Below are positions 51,772 to 62,086 of a DNA stretch of 64,000 bases, in pieces. The notes beneath the pieces are model-generated. The model ran no database searches, was not told the DNA's origin, and saw only the letters and a program-made list of their open reading frames with translations. Origin of the DNA: Naumovozyma dairenensis CBS 421 (taxonomy: Eukaryota; Ascomycota; Saccharomycetes; Saccharomycetales; Saccharomycetaceae); assembly GCF_000227115.2 (NCBI RefSeq), contig NC_016484.1, positions 868,001 through 932,000 on the forward strand, given 5' to 3'. Each line of letters begins with the position of its first letter. Positions within the stretch are counted from its first letter, which is position 1. A program made the translations under genes and the position numbers.

Positions 51772-53058
51772 CTAAATATCCAAACTCTCTGAAACATCTC
51801 TTTCAAGTTCGAACGTTTCATCATTCTCATCCTGGTCCTGACGCTGTTGGGCATTCAATAGTGTTGGATAAGTATCAAGGAACCCTATCTGTTCTCTCTG
51901 AACCAAATGCAAGTATGTATTCAAACACAACTGCATCCAGAAGAAGACTAAAAATGCACCAGACATTACGACCATGATGTAAGAACTATGATCTGCTCCC
52001 AAGCGAAGAACCAATATCATTTGTTCCTCAGTGGCACCCATGAATAATAATCCTGCTGATACCAAACAGAAGGGTGACAAATACTGGAAGGAGAGTATCT
52101 GGTCTAGATATTTCTTGTCACGCAATATAATACATATTTCAACAATTCTTAACATTCCTCCTATCATCAACACCGTTCCGAAAAATGAATGAACATTTGT
52201 ACTGACTTCCAAATGTTGATGATGTTGTGACATTGCCCAGCCAGTGATCACTATCAATAAACTGGGTACAAATGTTCTCTTACCATTCCTTGATAAGAAA
52301 ATTCCCAATATACCACCAGCCCACCATATGATACCCATGGCAGTATGTTGATAATCGTGTGTAAACCAATCTTCTCTACCCCATCGATGTTCCGTGAAAG
52401 TGTTCACTATTCCCCAGATACACATCACCCAACTATCAATATGATCTTGTGAATATGATGTTTCTTGAGATTTTGTTATCCGAGGTATGACTAACGCAAA
52501 AGAATAAACAAATCCATACCAAACGAATGCAGTTCCCATGATACCATGAGCCAAGCATTGGCCCGTATGATTATCTCTACAGAAACCAAACATGGCCACA
52601 GGAGCCATACAAACTTTCAACCAACCAAGTAAAACGCTAGCGAAGGACATCCCACGATGAACGTACGTCAACTTGGTCTCCCCTGTGTTGGAGACGAATT
52701 TCTCTAATTTCTTATTCTTGATTAAGAACGATGTTCCAGAGGTCAACGCACCAATGAAGATGCTTAGCCAAATCAATATACATAATATAATGCCCATAAC
52801 GCGGGATGTGATGTTCTCAATCCCACTATTGTCAGCGAAAGATAAGAAACAAACTTCAATGATTGAATAGATTCCAGCAATTATTTGGAAGAATAACGAA
52901 CTTTTCAACCTTCCAGCGAACGTTAGAACTGTGTAGATGGATGGTAATAGAAATGAAAGAGCAACGGTGAATAGCCAATGAGTGGTTCGAGAACCTGCGT
53001 AGATGATGTCAGGTCTTGTATATGTTACGTTTGGATCACCTCCCATGTGCATCATCAT
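51772..53058 (-). CDS. YTP1: Ytp1-like multi-span membrane protein
   Basis: The open frame continues upstream to a TTG at 53112 and a stop near 53151, but holds no ATG before 53058, so the start is taken there (428 residues; S. cerevisiae Ytp1 has 459). About ten hydrophobic segments are visible, with histidines in and beside them (HWLFTVALSF, AMSQHHQHLEVSTNVHSFFG), as in the Ytp1 family, which shares features with mitochondrial electron-transport membrane proteins and cytochrome b561/ferric reductase-like proteins. Function is unknown. There is no obvious cleavable signal peptide before the first span. Confidence 0.88.
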   Translation of the reverse strand: MMMHMGGDPNVTYTRPDIIYAGSRTTHWLFTVALSFLLPSIYTVLTFAGRLKSSLFFQIIAGIYSIIEVCFLSFADNSGIENITSRVMGIILCILIWLSIFIGALTSGTSFLIKNKKLEKFVSNTGETKLTYVHRGMSFASVLLGWLKVCMAPVAMFGFCRDNHTGQCLAHGIMGTAFVWYGFVYSFALVIPRITKSQETSYSQDHIDSWVMCIWGIVNTFTEHRWGREDWFTHDYQHTAMGIIWWAGGILGIFLSRNGKRTFVPSLLIVITGWAMSQHHQHLEVSTNVHSFFGTVLMIGGMLRIVEICIILRDKKYLDQILSFQYLSPFCLVSAGLLFMGATEEQMILVLRLGADHSSYIMVVMSGAFLVFFWMQLCLNTYLHLVQREQIGFLDTYPTLLNAQQRQDQDENDETFELERDVSESLDI

Positions 53059-53560
53059 CCTGTCTTGTCTTCTTGTTTTTGCTAGAAAGTCTGTGTATTG
53101 TATTCTCGTCAAATATTTTAATCTTGTAACCCAATTGAGGTTGTTCTTCTATCTATAAATAAGCAGAGCCACTGTCTTGGACCTTCTGTTTGTACCTGTC
53201 TGTATTTTAACTTACTTCATTTTGTTTCCCCCATCGTCTCTTTACCCTATTTACATAACCATAACGCCATGCCACTTTCGCGCTATTATTATAATTATTA
53301 TTATTATTATTATTATTATTATTTTACTACTTCTGTGTCGGTTTTTATTTAACACTATTGATGGACAATGGTCCCAATCAGCAGGAAGACCTGAAAATAT
53401 AATTGATAAAGCATACCCTATATAGAACACATATTACTAAATAAATACAGTCGTTTATGTTGTTATTTTACATTTTATAAAGTCTCGGTAGATAACAACT
53501 TATATAGAGAGTCTATGTCTGTACTTTTTTTTTCTCGTTTCTTGAATGTCATTGATATTG
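53059..53560. other. YTP1 upstream region and KEX2 3' flank
   Basis: About 500 bases with an ATT trinucleotide tract at 53284-53324 and no gene. The plus-strand ORF over the tract is a repeat artefact. Confidence 0.4.
53284..53324. repeat. ATT trinucleotide tract
   Basis: About 13 copies of ATT/TTA, interrupted once near its left end. Confidence 0.95.
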
Positions 53561-56062
53561 TTATTTCGGACTTACATTAGTTGCATCATTAGCTGATGGC
53601 GTGTCCTTCTGTATGAGAGTGTCATTAGCTGTTGGTGAATCTGGTTCCATCACTGTATCCGTAGACGCTGAAGCGTCCTTGAATGGATTCTCTTGTAGTA
53701 TCCCGTCTATTCTGGCTGAGTCAGTATTAGCAAGGTCCGAAGATAAGTGATCTTCATCAGAGAGATCGAAATCAAAATCATCAACATGAGTAGAGGCATC
53801 TGCCAAACCAGGGTTAGAAGCTAGGCTGCCATCAAACGTAGAATCATAATCTGAATCTGAATCAATGATATCAAATTCGTATGCTTCGGCTCTTGATCTT
53901 CTTATTCTTCTTCTCGATTTGACGAAAAACATTGAATATATCAGTAGGAAAATGGCACCAAGGACGAATAATGTAATAAAATAATGCATGGCTTGTTCAG
54001 GAGATGGTAGTTTGTTTGGTACATTAGGATCTGTATCGCTAGACATACCTTCTGAATCTTCAGGACTTGTATTTGTGGATGTTGGACTTATAGTGATTGA
54101 TGGAACTGCAGTAGATGTTATGCTTGTAGAATCTGTGGCTGATAAAATAGGACTACTAACAGTTTCAGAAACACCCTTATTATTTTCTTCTTCCTCTTTA
54201 TCATTGCCAAAAATAAATCTTTCCGCCTTAGAACTATCTATGGACTCACCAAATAATTTGATCCTCCACGTCTTAAATTTGACTTCATTTCCTTCTTGCG
54301 TGGTTCTAACTTTCAATTTCCATTCACCAACTCCAGATTCACCCCAATGAGCAACAGACATAAACGTCCAATCTTGGAAACCTTCAGATGATACATCCCT
54401 TTTCCTTATGACACCTAAATTGGAAACCATCCCGTCTGGGGATACTAAATCAATGGTGGTAGCACCTCTAACAACTGTATCGATATGTACAGTGACAGTA
54501 ACATGTTCAATTCTTTTCAAGTTTGCGTCTTCTAAATCTTGTTTATCAATCTTAATACTGGATTGCAGAGTATCTGCCACCACATTGGTAGATTTGGAAA
54601 CATTATGTGTCTTGGAATAGAACCAAGATTGTGCATTAACATTTTCCCAATCACGGGCCAAATTCGCCATCTCATAGGCATCTATCTTCCCATAACCATA
54701 TTTATGCGAGTATGGTTTACCCAGGGCACCTTTATTCCAATTGCCATCATTTACATTAACTTGTTTAGATGATAAAATGGAAATATATTGTAAATCTCTC
54801 CATGTCAAATTTGGATTCACTTGTAAAACTAAACTGAATATACCTGCTGCTAATGGTGCGGCAGCAGATGTCCCACCATGATGATCACTACATTTATTAC
54901 CAATATCTGTGGAATGAATATATTCGCCTGATCCGGAAGAATACGTAACTGCCATAACAGCAGAACAACTTTCTGAATATGGTGGATGTAACCCCTTATG
55001 ATCAAGAGCACCAATTGTAATTGAATAAATAGAATTTGTATAACCATCATAATTACAATTATCACCAAATGCACCACCATTACCACTTGCAAATACATAA
55101 ATGGCACCCTTCTTATCTCTCCCGTCAGAAGTCCCCCTAATCATTGCCTTCTTAACCAAATCTGTAGGTCCTTGTAAATGAGTCCCATCATCCTTGGGAC
55201 CCCAAGAACAAGAATAAATATCATTAACATCCAATGCATGAACCAATGAAGCTGCCTCATCTTCTGCAGTCAACTCACCAGACAAGATTCTAATTCCGGC
55301 AACTTTTGCATTATAAGCGACACCAATTCCACAAAATCCATTATCCTTCGTAGCAGCAATCTCACCAGCACACCTTGTCCCATGGTAATCATCAGCCAAT
55401 CTTGGTTTGGGTAATTGTGTATTATCGTTGAAATCCCATGAACCTTCAGCTGAAAAGTTATCTTTCAAATCAGGGTTTTCATAATCAAGACCATCATCCA
55501 CTATTGCGACGACTATACCCTCCCCTGTTATATTTTCATACCATAACTTTTTAACGTTGACGTCGTTACCGGGAAATTCAGGGTTGATTAGATGCCATTG
55601 TTTAGGGAATGATGGATCGTTGATACGCAATTTATCTTGAACATCTTTGATAGGGATCAGACTGGAGTCTAGTGGTGGTACTGGAGCTCTCTTAAAAAGA
55701 TGGTTTTGAAGAGATGGTAAATCTTGAAATGATAGGATTGATTCATCATCTGCTTCCTCGTTGGCAAGGGAACGTTTGTTCAGGTTATTCTTGTTGGTGA
55801 TGGATAATAATGGTCGGGAGAAAACGTAATGGTTCGGGATTCCTCTTGCGGGATGTTCGTATTGCCAATTGGGGTAGTCCTGGAGTATTTCCTGCGGTGT
55901 TAGTTCCGTTTCTATGGCGAAGTATTGTTTTGTATTGTGATCTTTCGAAGGGATTGGTGATGACGAGTCGGATGCCATTGTGAGTGTTGTTAAAAACAGT
56001 AAGCTTGTTAGTAACGTACAAAGTAGTAGACAGCTATTAGATATCGGTGTCAGTAGTTTCAT
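53561..56062 (-). CDS. KEX2: Kex2 proprotein convertase
   Basis: An 833-residue type I membrane subtilisin-like protease; S. cerevisiae Kex2 has 814. Signal peptide at about 1-30; propeptide ending at K124-R125 (LFKR/APVPP), the autocleavage site; catalytic triad D189, H227, S399 with oxyanion N328, each 14 positions later than in S. cerevisiae. A P-domain follows, then an S/T-rich stalk, a transmembrane segment (YFITLFVLGAIFLLIYSMFF) and a cytosolic tail with the Golgi retention signal YEFDI. It cuts after KR and RR in pro-alpha-factor and other precursors in the late Golgi. Confidence 0.98.
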   Translation of the reverse strand: MKLLTPISNSCLLLCTLLTSLLFLTTLTMASDSSSPIPSKDHNTKQYFAIETELTPQEILQDYPNWQYEHPARGIPNHYVFSRPLLSITNKNNLNKRSLANEEADDESILSFQDLPSLQNHLFKRAPVPPLDSSLIPIKDVQDKLRINDPSFPKQWHLINPEFPGNDVNVKKLWYENITGEGIVVAIVDDGLDYENPDLKDNFSAEGSWDFNDNTQLPKPRLADDYHGTRCAGEIAATKDNGFCGIGVAYNAKVAGIRILSGELTAEDEAASLVHALDVNDIYSCSWGPKDDGTHLQGPTDLVKKAMIRGTSDGRDKKGAIYVFASGNGGAFGDNCNYDGYTNSIYSITIGALDHKGLHPPYSESCSAVMAVTYSSGSGEYIHSTDIGNKCSDHHGGTSAAAPLAAGIFSLVLQVNPNLTWRDLQYISILSSKQVNVNDGNWNKGALGKPYSHKYGYGKIDAYEMANLARDWENVNAQSWFYSKTHNVSKSTNVVADTLQSSIKIDKQDLEDANLKRIEHVTVTVHIDTVVRGATTIDLVSPDGMVSNLGVIRKRDVSSEGFQDWTFMSVAHWGESGVGEWKLKVRTTQEGNEVKFKTWRIKLFGESIDSSKAERFIFGNDKEEEENNKGVSETVSSPILSATDSTSITSTAVPSITISPTSTNTSPEDSEGMSSDTDPNVPNKLPSPEQAMHYFITLFVLGAIFLLIYSMFFVKSRRRIRRSRAEAYEFDIIDSDSDYDSTFDGSLASNPGLADASTHVDDFDFDLSDEDHLSSDLANTDSARIDGILQENPFKDASASTDTVMEPDSPTANDTLIQKDTPSANDATNVSPK

Positions 56063-56629
56063 TCTTGAGTATTTGACAGTATTTTCTTTTGGTAGTTTTT
56101 CAGTTGATCGGTACTTCTGGTAACCTCTTTTACCTTAAAGGTATTCTATTCTATCTGAAAAATTCAGATAAGCAGTTTAAACGGAACCAGAATCGTTTCC
56201 AGCTGCGTAAGGACAGAATTCTTATATGTACAGGGATATTACGGCTTGAAAACTCGTAATTAGTATACCCTCAGGTAATTCTCTTGTGAAGCTCTAACGA
56301 AAACTGGATTGTCTTTCACTCAACTTTTTTTGTAAATTGTGTTCTTTACGTAGTTCACTTCTAAAAATTGTTCTCGCGTTGTTTTAGTTGTGGCACGTTG
56401 CAGTAATAAATATCCTTTCACATGTCGCTGGTTCAATGAGGTTCGATGTGATAGAAGTTGGAACAATTGTAATGTAATGGTTCTTTCTTGTATTATATTA
56501 ATATATATGGCTTAACGAATGTTGGTAGTCTAAGAACAGTTTTTTTTTTTCAAATATATATCTATTTACTAATCATTTTAGAAAGACGTATGTACAACAG
56601 AAGATAGGAACGATTTGCCTTGGTCCCTC
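56063..56629. other. KEX2 promoter and LAP3 3' flank
   Basis: About 565 bases, AT-rich, with T runs near 56540. No gene seen. Confidence 0.4.
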
Positions 56630-58000
56630 TTATTTTGCTAAAGCACCCATTGGATCCCAGATTGGTAAAACAATTGGTTCTTCTTTGTCAGACAAGAATT
56701 TTTCCTGTAATTCACTTGGTAAGTCTTCCATATCGACAACGATTTGGTAACAATATTCTTCGAAATAATCTTGAGTCATTAAATACAACCCGTCTTTACC
56801 GGAGTCTTTACCCCAAGAGTTTTCAACACAATAACGAGTTGGTAATTCTTTACCTTCTTCCACATGACAAGCAGTGATTAACATTGCATGGGTCATCATA
56901 CTTTGATGATATTTAATTCTTGATGCCTTTGTTTGATGCAAATTGTATCCAATAGCATTATAATTCCATAATTGGACATCCATGACACCGCGAGATTTAT
57001 CCATAAATTTAGGAGTATCAGACCCAAAGAAGACAGCTTTATCATTTTGTAATCTCTTTACCACCAATTTTGATAAAGTGTCATTATCCACATTCAAGTA
57101 AATAACATCGTCACCCCCAATAACGTTCCCTAAACGATCAATCTTAATCAATTTCCCATATTCGTGTCTTGGATCATTGATTAAAGATACGGGTAATTTC
57201 TTATTATCAGATAAGTCCAAATGAGCGTACTTAATAGCAAATTCCAAAGGAGTACATTCAATACGACCAATTTTCTTATCCTTATCGATATATTCCCAAA
57301 CAAACTTTTCATTTGGTTTAATTGGTGGTACTTCCATAAACATAGTCATCAATTTATAAATTTCTTTCTGCATGGAAGTTCTCAATTCTTTAATTTTATC
57401 CATATCATTAATATTAACTCTTAAAGTTTCCGCAAATTCTCTCAATTTGGAAGTCAAAATGGAATTCAATTTTCTAGAAGCAGTAGTAGAGTAAGCTAAA
57501 TCGTTATAGATAGACTTTGGTACCAACCCGTACTTCTTGACGATGTTTAAAAACATAGAATATTGGCCGCCATCATTTGTTGGAGCTTCCAATAAGTATT
57601 GGATTAATCTTGAATCATCATCCGTTTCAGTCTTAGCAGTGTCAATGATTTGGTCAATGAAATAGTTTGCCTTTTCCAATTTGTCGTAGAAGAATAGGTA
57701 TGCTTGAGATAATTCGAAATCTTTCAAGTTTAAATCTTTGACGATTTGAATTCTTAGTTGGTTGGTCGCAGCAAATAACCAACATCTACCGGAGGCCTTT
57801 TGGTTGGTTACTGGTGTAATGTTTTCAATGTCTGAGATTCTGGTGTTGTAGATTCTTTGGTCTTGGGATAATAGACGAGATTTGTTTAATAGGATGTCAT
57901 CTGCGTTGTAGTTTTTTAAGACGGTGGAGGATAATTGGTAGGTTAAGTCGGTCTGGAATTCAGATTCCCAGCTTTCTAGTTGTTCGATTTCTAAAGACAT
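56630..58000 (-). CDS. LAP3: Lap3/Gal6 bleomycin hydrolase
   Basis: A 456-residue papain-fold cysteine aminopeptidase of the bleomycin hydrolase family. Catalytic C73 lies in [16 protein letters not shown]; the His is in [14 protein letters not shown] and the Asn in [12 protein letters not shown]. The C-terminal ALAK fits the family, in which the terminal residues sit in the active site and the last residue is removed by self-processing. It forms a hexameric barrel in the cytosol, degrades homocysteine thiolactone and bleomycin, and binds DNA. Length matches S. cerevisiae (454-483 by start). It is divergent from NAR1. Confidence 0.98.
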   Translation of the reverse strand: MSLEIEQLESWESEFQTDLTYQLSSTVLKNYNADDILLNKSRLLSQDQRIYNTRISDIENITPVTNQKASGRCWLFAATNQLRIQIVKDLNLKDFELSQAYLFFYDKLEKANYFIDQIIDTAKTETDDDSRLIQYLLEAPTNDGGQYSMFLNIVKKYGLVPKSIYNDLAYSTTASRKLNSILTSKLREFAETLRVNINDMDKIKELRTSMQKEIYKLMTMFMEVPPIKPNEKFVWEYIDKDKKIGRIECTPLEFAIKYAHLDLSDNKKLPVSLINDPRHEYGKLIKIDRLGNVIGGDDVIYLNVDNDTLSKLVVKRLQNDKAVFFGSDTPKFMDKSRGVMDVQLWNYNAIGYNLHQTKASRIKYHQSMMTHAMLITACHVEEGKELPTRYCVENSWGKDSGKDGLYLMTQDYFEEYCYQIVVDMEDLPSELQEKFLSDKEEPIVLPIWDPMGALAK

Positions 58001-59056
58001 GTTTTCTAATCAAGATATATGCTGTTATTTACTATTTGTTTGTTAGAGACTACAAGAGTTCAAGTATGTCTTTTTCAGTGGAAGCAAAACTTGTTTGAAA
58101 GATACGACCCTTTTATGTTGTGTTATATTATATTACATATATAATCAACTGGTCCACGTACGAATGTTTCTTTTTCCTTTCTGCACGGAAACAGTAAAAT
58201 GTGTCAAAGTTCTTGGTGTTTGTTTCCGACGCGAATTTTCGCAGAACAAATTGCATAACCATGTCCATATCCAGTTGAAGATGAAGGTGAGATGGATATG
58301 TAAATGGCCCCCGTATGTGTATATTTGTTTCAAGGTGGTTCAAGGTTGTTTCAAGGTGGTTCAAGGTTGTTTCAAGGTTGTGTGGTAGAAACGAATTAAA
58401 CGAGCACTCTATTTGTGTGAATGAATATATGTAGTTTGGATCAACGCTCTTCAAGCGAACCATAATGTCGAGTATATAAATCGACACAGTAATAAAAAAG
58501 AGAATTTGAAAGAATCTCATCTAAAACCTAAATAAGTAAGGACAGATCGCGTATAGTGGACCAACATATACACTATTAAGTAATCAATATCACACTGATA
58601 ACTCCCGGGTAGAAGAACAGAGAGCCCCGGTGGCTCTAATGCTACATCATCACACATCTTTCTCCAAAAAACGACGCAAAATCCAAGCGGAATATTCCCT
58701 TGTTTGTTTGCTTTTTCCGTTCGTTTTATGTCAAATGTCTAGAATGTATCCGTGTCACCAACAACGGATCGTTTTGGCACCCACCACACATAAAAAAGTG
58801 AAAAAATATATAGTCTCATCGCATCGCAAGAACTGAAACTGAAATTTTAACCATAATTACTAATGAGTCTACGTAATGAATCATCTTACTAATGCAACAA
58901 TTATTTTTTTCCTCCCTTTATATATAGATATATTTATACGCTAAGGATACATTTATACATAACATCTTCACTTCATCTTTTTCTTATTATTGATCTGTGA
59001 GAGGTGCAAGACAAACTTATATCACAGTAAATCAAGAAGAATAATTTTGTTCCAAC
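58001..59056. other. Divergent promoter region LAP3/NAR1
   Basis: About 1.06 kb. It contains a 21-base tandem repeat (58327-58380) and the perfect hairpin AGAGCC-CCGGT-GGCTCT at 58621-58637. Antisense ORFs (130 and 68 codons) overlap the repeat and show no family features. I find no Gal4 site (CGG-N11-CCG), although S. cerevisiae LAP3 is Gal4-regulated. Confidence 0.5.
58327..58380. repeat. 21-bp tandem repeat (minisatellite)
   Basis: Two perfect copies of a 21-base unit (58327-58347, 58348-58368) and a partial third copy with one change. The unit is itself built of two related halves, GTTTCAAGGTG and GTTCAAGGTT. Noncoding, in the LAP3/NAR1 divergent region. Confidence 0.9.
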
Positions 59057-60577
59057 ATGAGTACGTTACTATCAGAAGAAGATTTAAACGATTTCATTAG
59101 TCCGGCATTAGCATGTACCAAACCCACAGTGATCAACAAGGAACCCGTTAATGTGAACGATAAGGGAGAATATGAAGTCAGCAAGGAACCTACCGAATTA
59201 GAAAAAGTATCAATCACATTATCTGATTGTCTTGCTTGTTCTGGTTGTATCACTTCAAGTGAAGAAATTATGTTGAGTAGGCAAAGTTATTCTGTCTTCT
59301 TGAATGATTGGAAGAAATTAAATGATCTACCCGCGGACAAAGAAGATAATGAAACGGTGAATAACAAGAAGAAGATACTTTGTGTTAGTATTGCACCACA
59401 ATGTAGGATCTCGTTGGCAGATAATTATGACATGAGCATAGAGGAGTTTGATCTTTGCTTTATGAATTTCATTAAGAATTATTTCCAGGGGAAATATGTT
59501 GTTGGGACCCAAATGGGTAGGAATTTGACTATAAGTCGAACTAATGATAAATTAATTGCATTAAAGAAAGAGGGGAAATTAGATGAAAGGCCAATGTTGT
59601 CCGCCATATGTCCTGGGTTTGTCATTTATACTGAAAAGACTAAACCTAATTTGGTTCCATTATTGTTGAATGTTAAATCACCACAACAAATAACAGGGTC
59701 TTTGCTGATGGATAGCCTTGCTGAGGACGAACAAATGTATCACTTGACTTTGATGCCCTGTTTTGATAAGAAATTAGAAGCTTCAAGACCTGATGGTGAA
59801 AATGAAGTTCATTGTGTCATTACACCAAAGGAATTCGTTTCCATGTTAGAAGAATTAGAAGTTGATTTCAATTCATATAGAATTCAAGATGAAAATTTAT
59901 TCTATGAGATGTCGCCTGAAGGTTGGGATCCTCGAATTCATTGGTCTTCTAATTCAGGTAGTAGTTCAGGTGGGTATGCGTATCAATATATTCTTGAAAT
60001 GCAAAATTTAAACCCTGGTACAAAAATTTTGGAAATTCCAGGGAAGAATAGTAATGTGGTCGAATATAGATTAATAGATCCAAATGATATTAATCGTGGT
60101 ACCATTGCGTCGTCAGCAGAATTATCAGGGTTTAGAAATATTCAAAATATGGTACGGAACCTCGATCGTAAATCCATTAAAAATAATGGAGCCAAAAGGA
60201 AAATTCAAGTATTAAGGAAAAGAAACACATCTACTCAAATGCAGAAATTAAGTTTGTCAAATAACAGTAATGCTATTAATAAACCTTTAGTTGCCGATCC
60301 ATACAAAACAGATTATATCGAAGTGAATGCATCACCTGGTGGATGTATTAATGGTGGAGGGTTAATAAATAACGAACAAAGTACAGTAAGAAAGAGAGCG
60401 TTAGCTCAAGAATTGAGCGATAAATATTCAAAATCATTTAATTTAGTCGACCCAATAAAGATGGGTAGAATGCTGGATGAAACATCGAAAAGCGGGTCTA
60501 GGCCATACGAATATGAATTCCACGCTGTGGAACAAGATCAAGAAAAGGATTTGGTTACTGTGGGAAACACATGGTAA
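59057..60577 (+). CDS. NAR1: Nar1 cytosolic iron-sulfur assembly protein
   Basis: A 506-residue iron-only hydrogenase-like protein; S. cerevisiae Nar1 has 491. N-terminal cysteines C20, C58, C61 and C64 (SDCLACSGC) bind one 4Fe-4S cluster; later cysteines in SAICPGF, LMPCFDKK and SPGGCINGGG bind the second. It bridges the early and late parts of the CIA pathway, working with Cfd1-Nbp35 and Cia1 to load nuclear and cytosolic Fe-S proteins. The conserved hydrogenase-like motifs AICPGFVIYTEK and TLMPCFDKKLEA are intact. Confidence 0.98.
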   Translation: MSTLLSEEDLNDFISPALACTKPTVINKEPVNVNDKGEYEVSKEPTELEKVSITLSDCLACSGCITSSEEIMLSRQSYSVFLNDWKKLNDLPADKEDNETVNNKKKILCVSIAPQCRISLADNYDMSIEEFDLCFMNFIKNYFQGKYVVGTQMGRNLTISRTNDKLIALKKEGKLDERPMLSAICPGFVIYTEKTKPNLVPLLLNVKSPQQITGSLLMDSLAEDEQMYHLTLMPCFDKKLEASRPDGENEVHCVITPKEFVSMLEELEVDFNSYRIQDENLFYEMSPEGWDPRIHWSSNSGSSSGGYAYQYILEMQNLNPGTKILEIPGKNSNVVEYRLIDPNDINRGTIASSAELSGFRNIQNMVRNLDRKSIKNNGAKRKIQVLRKRNTSTQMQKLSLSNNSNAINKPLVADPYKTDYIEVNASPGGCINGGGLINNEQSTVRKRALAQELSDKYSKSFNLVDPIKMGRMLDETSKSGSRPYEYEFHAVEQDQEKDLVTVGNTW

Positions 60578-60686
60578 ACTTTAGACGTAGGTATATATTC
60601 ATTCATATTTTATGCATTTAATCTGTTTATAGAGGTACAAAGGTGCTTAATTGAGAAACAGTTTTGTCATTTGTATATGTAAAGTA

Positions 60687-60926
60687 TTATCTATTTTGCA
60701 GTGCGTACAATAATATACGAAAAGTTTCTTTAACGTAGGGAAGGGCTGGGCGGCTAACTTTAAGAAGGGGATAGAGAAGAATTTTCAAAGACGGAACTCT
60801 CTTCTTACTTGTATACCACAACGAAGAAATAATTACGATGATTGCTAATAAGAGATTATCGTTTGCCCAAATTTTGGGGACTACAATGTCTTGAAAGGTA
60901 ATCGGAGGCTCCTTGATAATCTGCAA
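60687..60926 (-). CDS. Small hypothetical membrane ORF
   Basis: A 79-codon frame on the minus strand with a hydrophobic span (NLLLAIIVIISSLWY) followed by a basic segment. It has no ATG; it opens at a TTG directly after CAG. The sequence before it, TTACTAGTATATTGCAG, could be a weak branch point and 3' splice site, so this may be a second exon, but I find no clear donor or first exon. I do not recognise the family. It may be a chance ORF. Confidence 0.25.
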   Translation of the reverse strand: MQIIKEPPITFQDIVVPKIWANDNLLLAIIVIISSLWYTSKKRVPSLKILLYPLLKVSRPALPYVKETFRILLYALQNR

Positions 60927-61505
60927 TATACTAGTAAAAAGTGAATAGCATATGACTTGGCAGTACTAGGGTGAAAATTTGAAAAATAAAAATATCCAAG
61001 CATAAGGCAATCATTACAAAAAGGAAGTACTTTTTACAAACCATTTGGGCAGTGCTTTGACTATATCTTTATTTTCTTAACGAACTGAATCGACAAGTTT
61101 TATCCATATGATCACTTCAAGAACGAGCAGTAGTTACTGATGAAAATAGTGGGCATCGCATTCAAAATCAAATACTTGAGGTGTTAATTTGGGCTCTATT
61201 TTACGGTCTCTTTGAACCATACATTCTCCCAATACTTGTTACTAACTTCACAACACTGAAGATTATCGACCGTGGAACAGTTTACATAAATACGCCATCC
61301 GACACGCAAACGCCGCTTTTGTGAAGAAGTTCCCTTTTTTTGTTGTTCGTCCACCTCATACTTAACGTATATTCAATCATACGTTACGTAAGAATTTTCT
61401 GCTCTGGTTTCGGGCGGGAAAGGGTTGAATATCGATCACCACCACAGCAACGATAGGGTAACATCAGAATCAACCCTGTTACGAAATTACCATTCTCCCT
61501 AGGTT

Positions 61506-61637
61506 TTAGGGCCTCTATGGGGCTTACCCTCGGTTTGTGGGCGGAACAGTTACACCTGCAAGCAGACGTATTTAGTATTTCCGTCTTATATGGTGTTTCC
61601 ATTATTTCTCCCTAATGGTAACCCTAACCCTAACCCT
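61506..61637. promoter_or_regulatory. TTAGGG/CCCTAA hexamer cluster (Tbf1-type sites)
   Basis: Exact hexamers: TTAGGG at 61506-61511, CCCTAA at 61610-61615, 61622-61627 and 61628-61633, with CCCTTACCC following. A further TTAGGG lies at 61989-61994. TTAGGG is the core bound by Tbf1 in yeasts, where telomeres have other repeats; Tbf1 sites occur at subtelomeres and at snoRNA and some protein gene promoters. Function here, probably at ZWF1 about 450 bases away, is inferred. Confidence 0.55.
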
Positions 61638-62086
61638 TACCCTGTATGCAATGAGGGTAGGTCTGGAACGAGGATAACACCGCCGTCGGGCTCGGCAGGG
61701 GAATTCCGTCTAATTACCGGTGGGCACCCAGAGAGAGGGACAGACAGAAACAGAACGAGCGGTCTTTTAATTGCCGAACTAGGAACCTCCAAAGTGTGGA
61801 AATTCCGGGAAGGGGAACTCAACCCAACTGAACTCAACTGTACTCAACTGATAAGTCTAGCTACTGAAATATTTATAAAAAGTGACAAATTTCAATACGT
61901 ATATTATGGTCAATCTTCACGGGGGAAACGCCCTTTTTTTCTATTCCTCAATTTGGATAAATGCCTATCAGCCTTATTATTTAAATCATTAGGGTCCTAA
62001 AAAGCAATTAGTACACGACTGAATATTCTAGTAATTTTTCAAGATCTCCATCGCAACTTGTCTTATATTTATAATCACCAACAAAA

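Larger units (their letters stand above)
60578..62086. other. NAR1 3' flank and ZWF1 upstream region
   Basis: About 1.5 kb. A small ORF without ATG lies at 60687-60926. From about 61400 to 61800 the sequence is GC-richer and carries a cluster of TTAGGG/CCCTAA hexamers. A 136-codon ORF at 61590-62000 has an NPNPNP segment made by the hexamers and is taken as chance. The last 80 bases are the ZWF1 leader. Confidence 0.5.

Noticed and set aside
58128..58520. 130-codon minus-strand ORF upstream of LAP3
   Set aside because: Contains the translated 21-base tandem repeat, no recognisable domain, and lies in a promoter region.
58001..59056. Gal4 site for LAP3
   Set aside because: No CGG-N11-CCG found by eye in the promoter.
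61590..62000. 136-codon ORF upstream of ZWF1
   Set aside because: Its NPNPNP segment comes from the CCCTAA hexamers, it overlaps the ZWF1 promoter and it has no ATG at its first codon.
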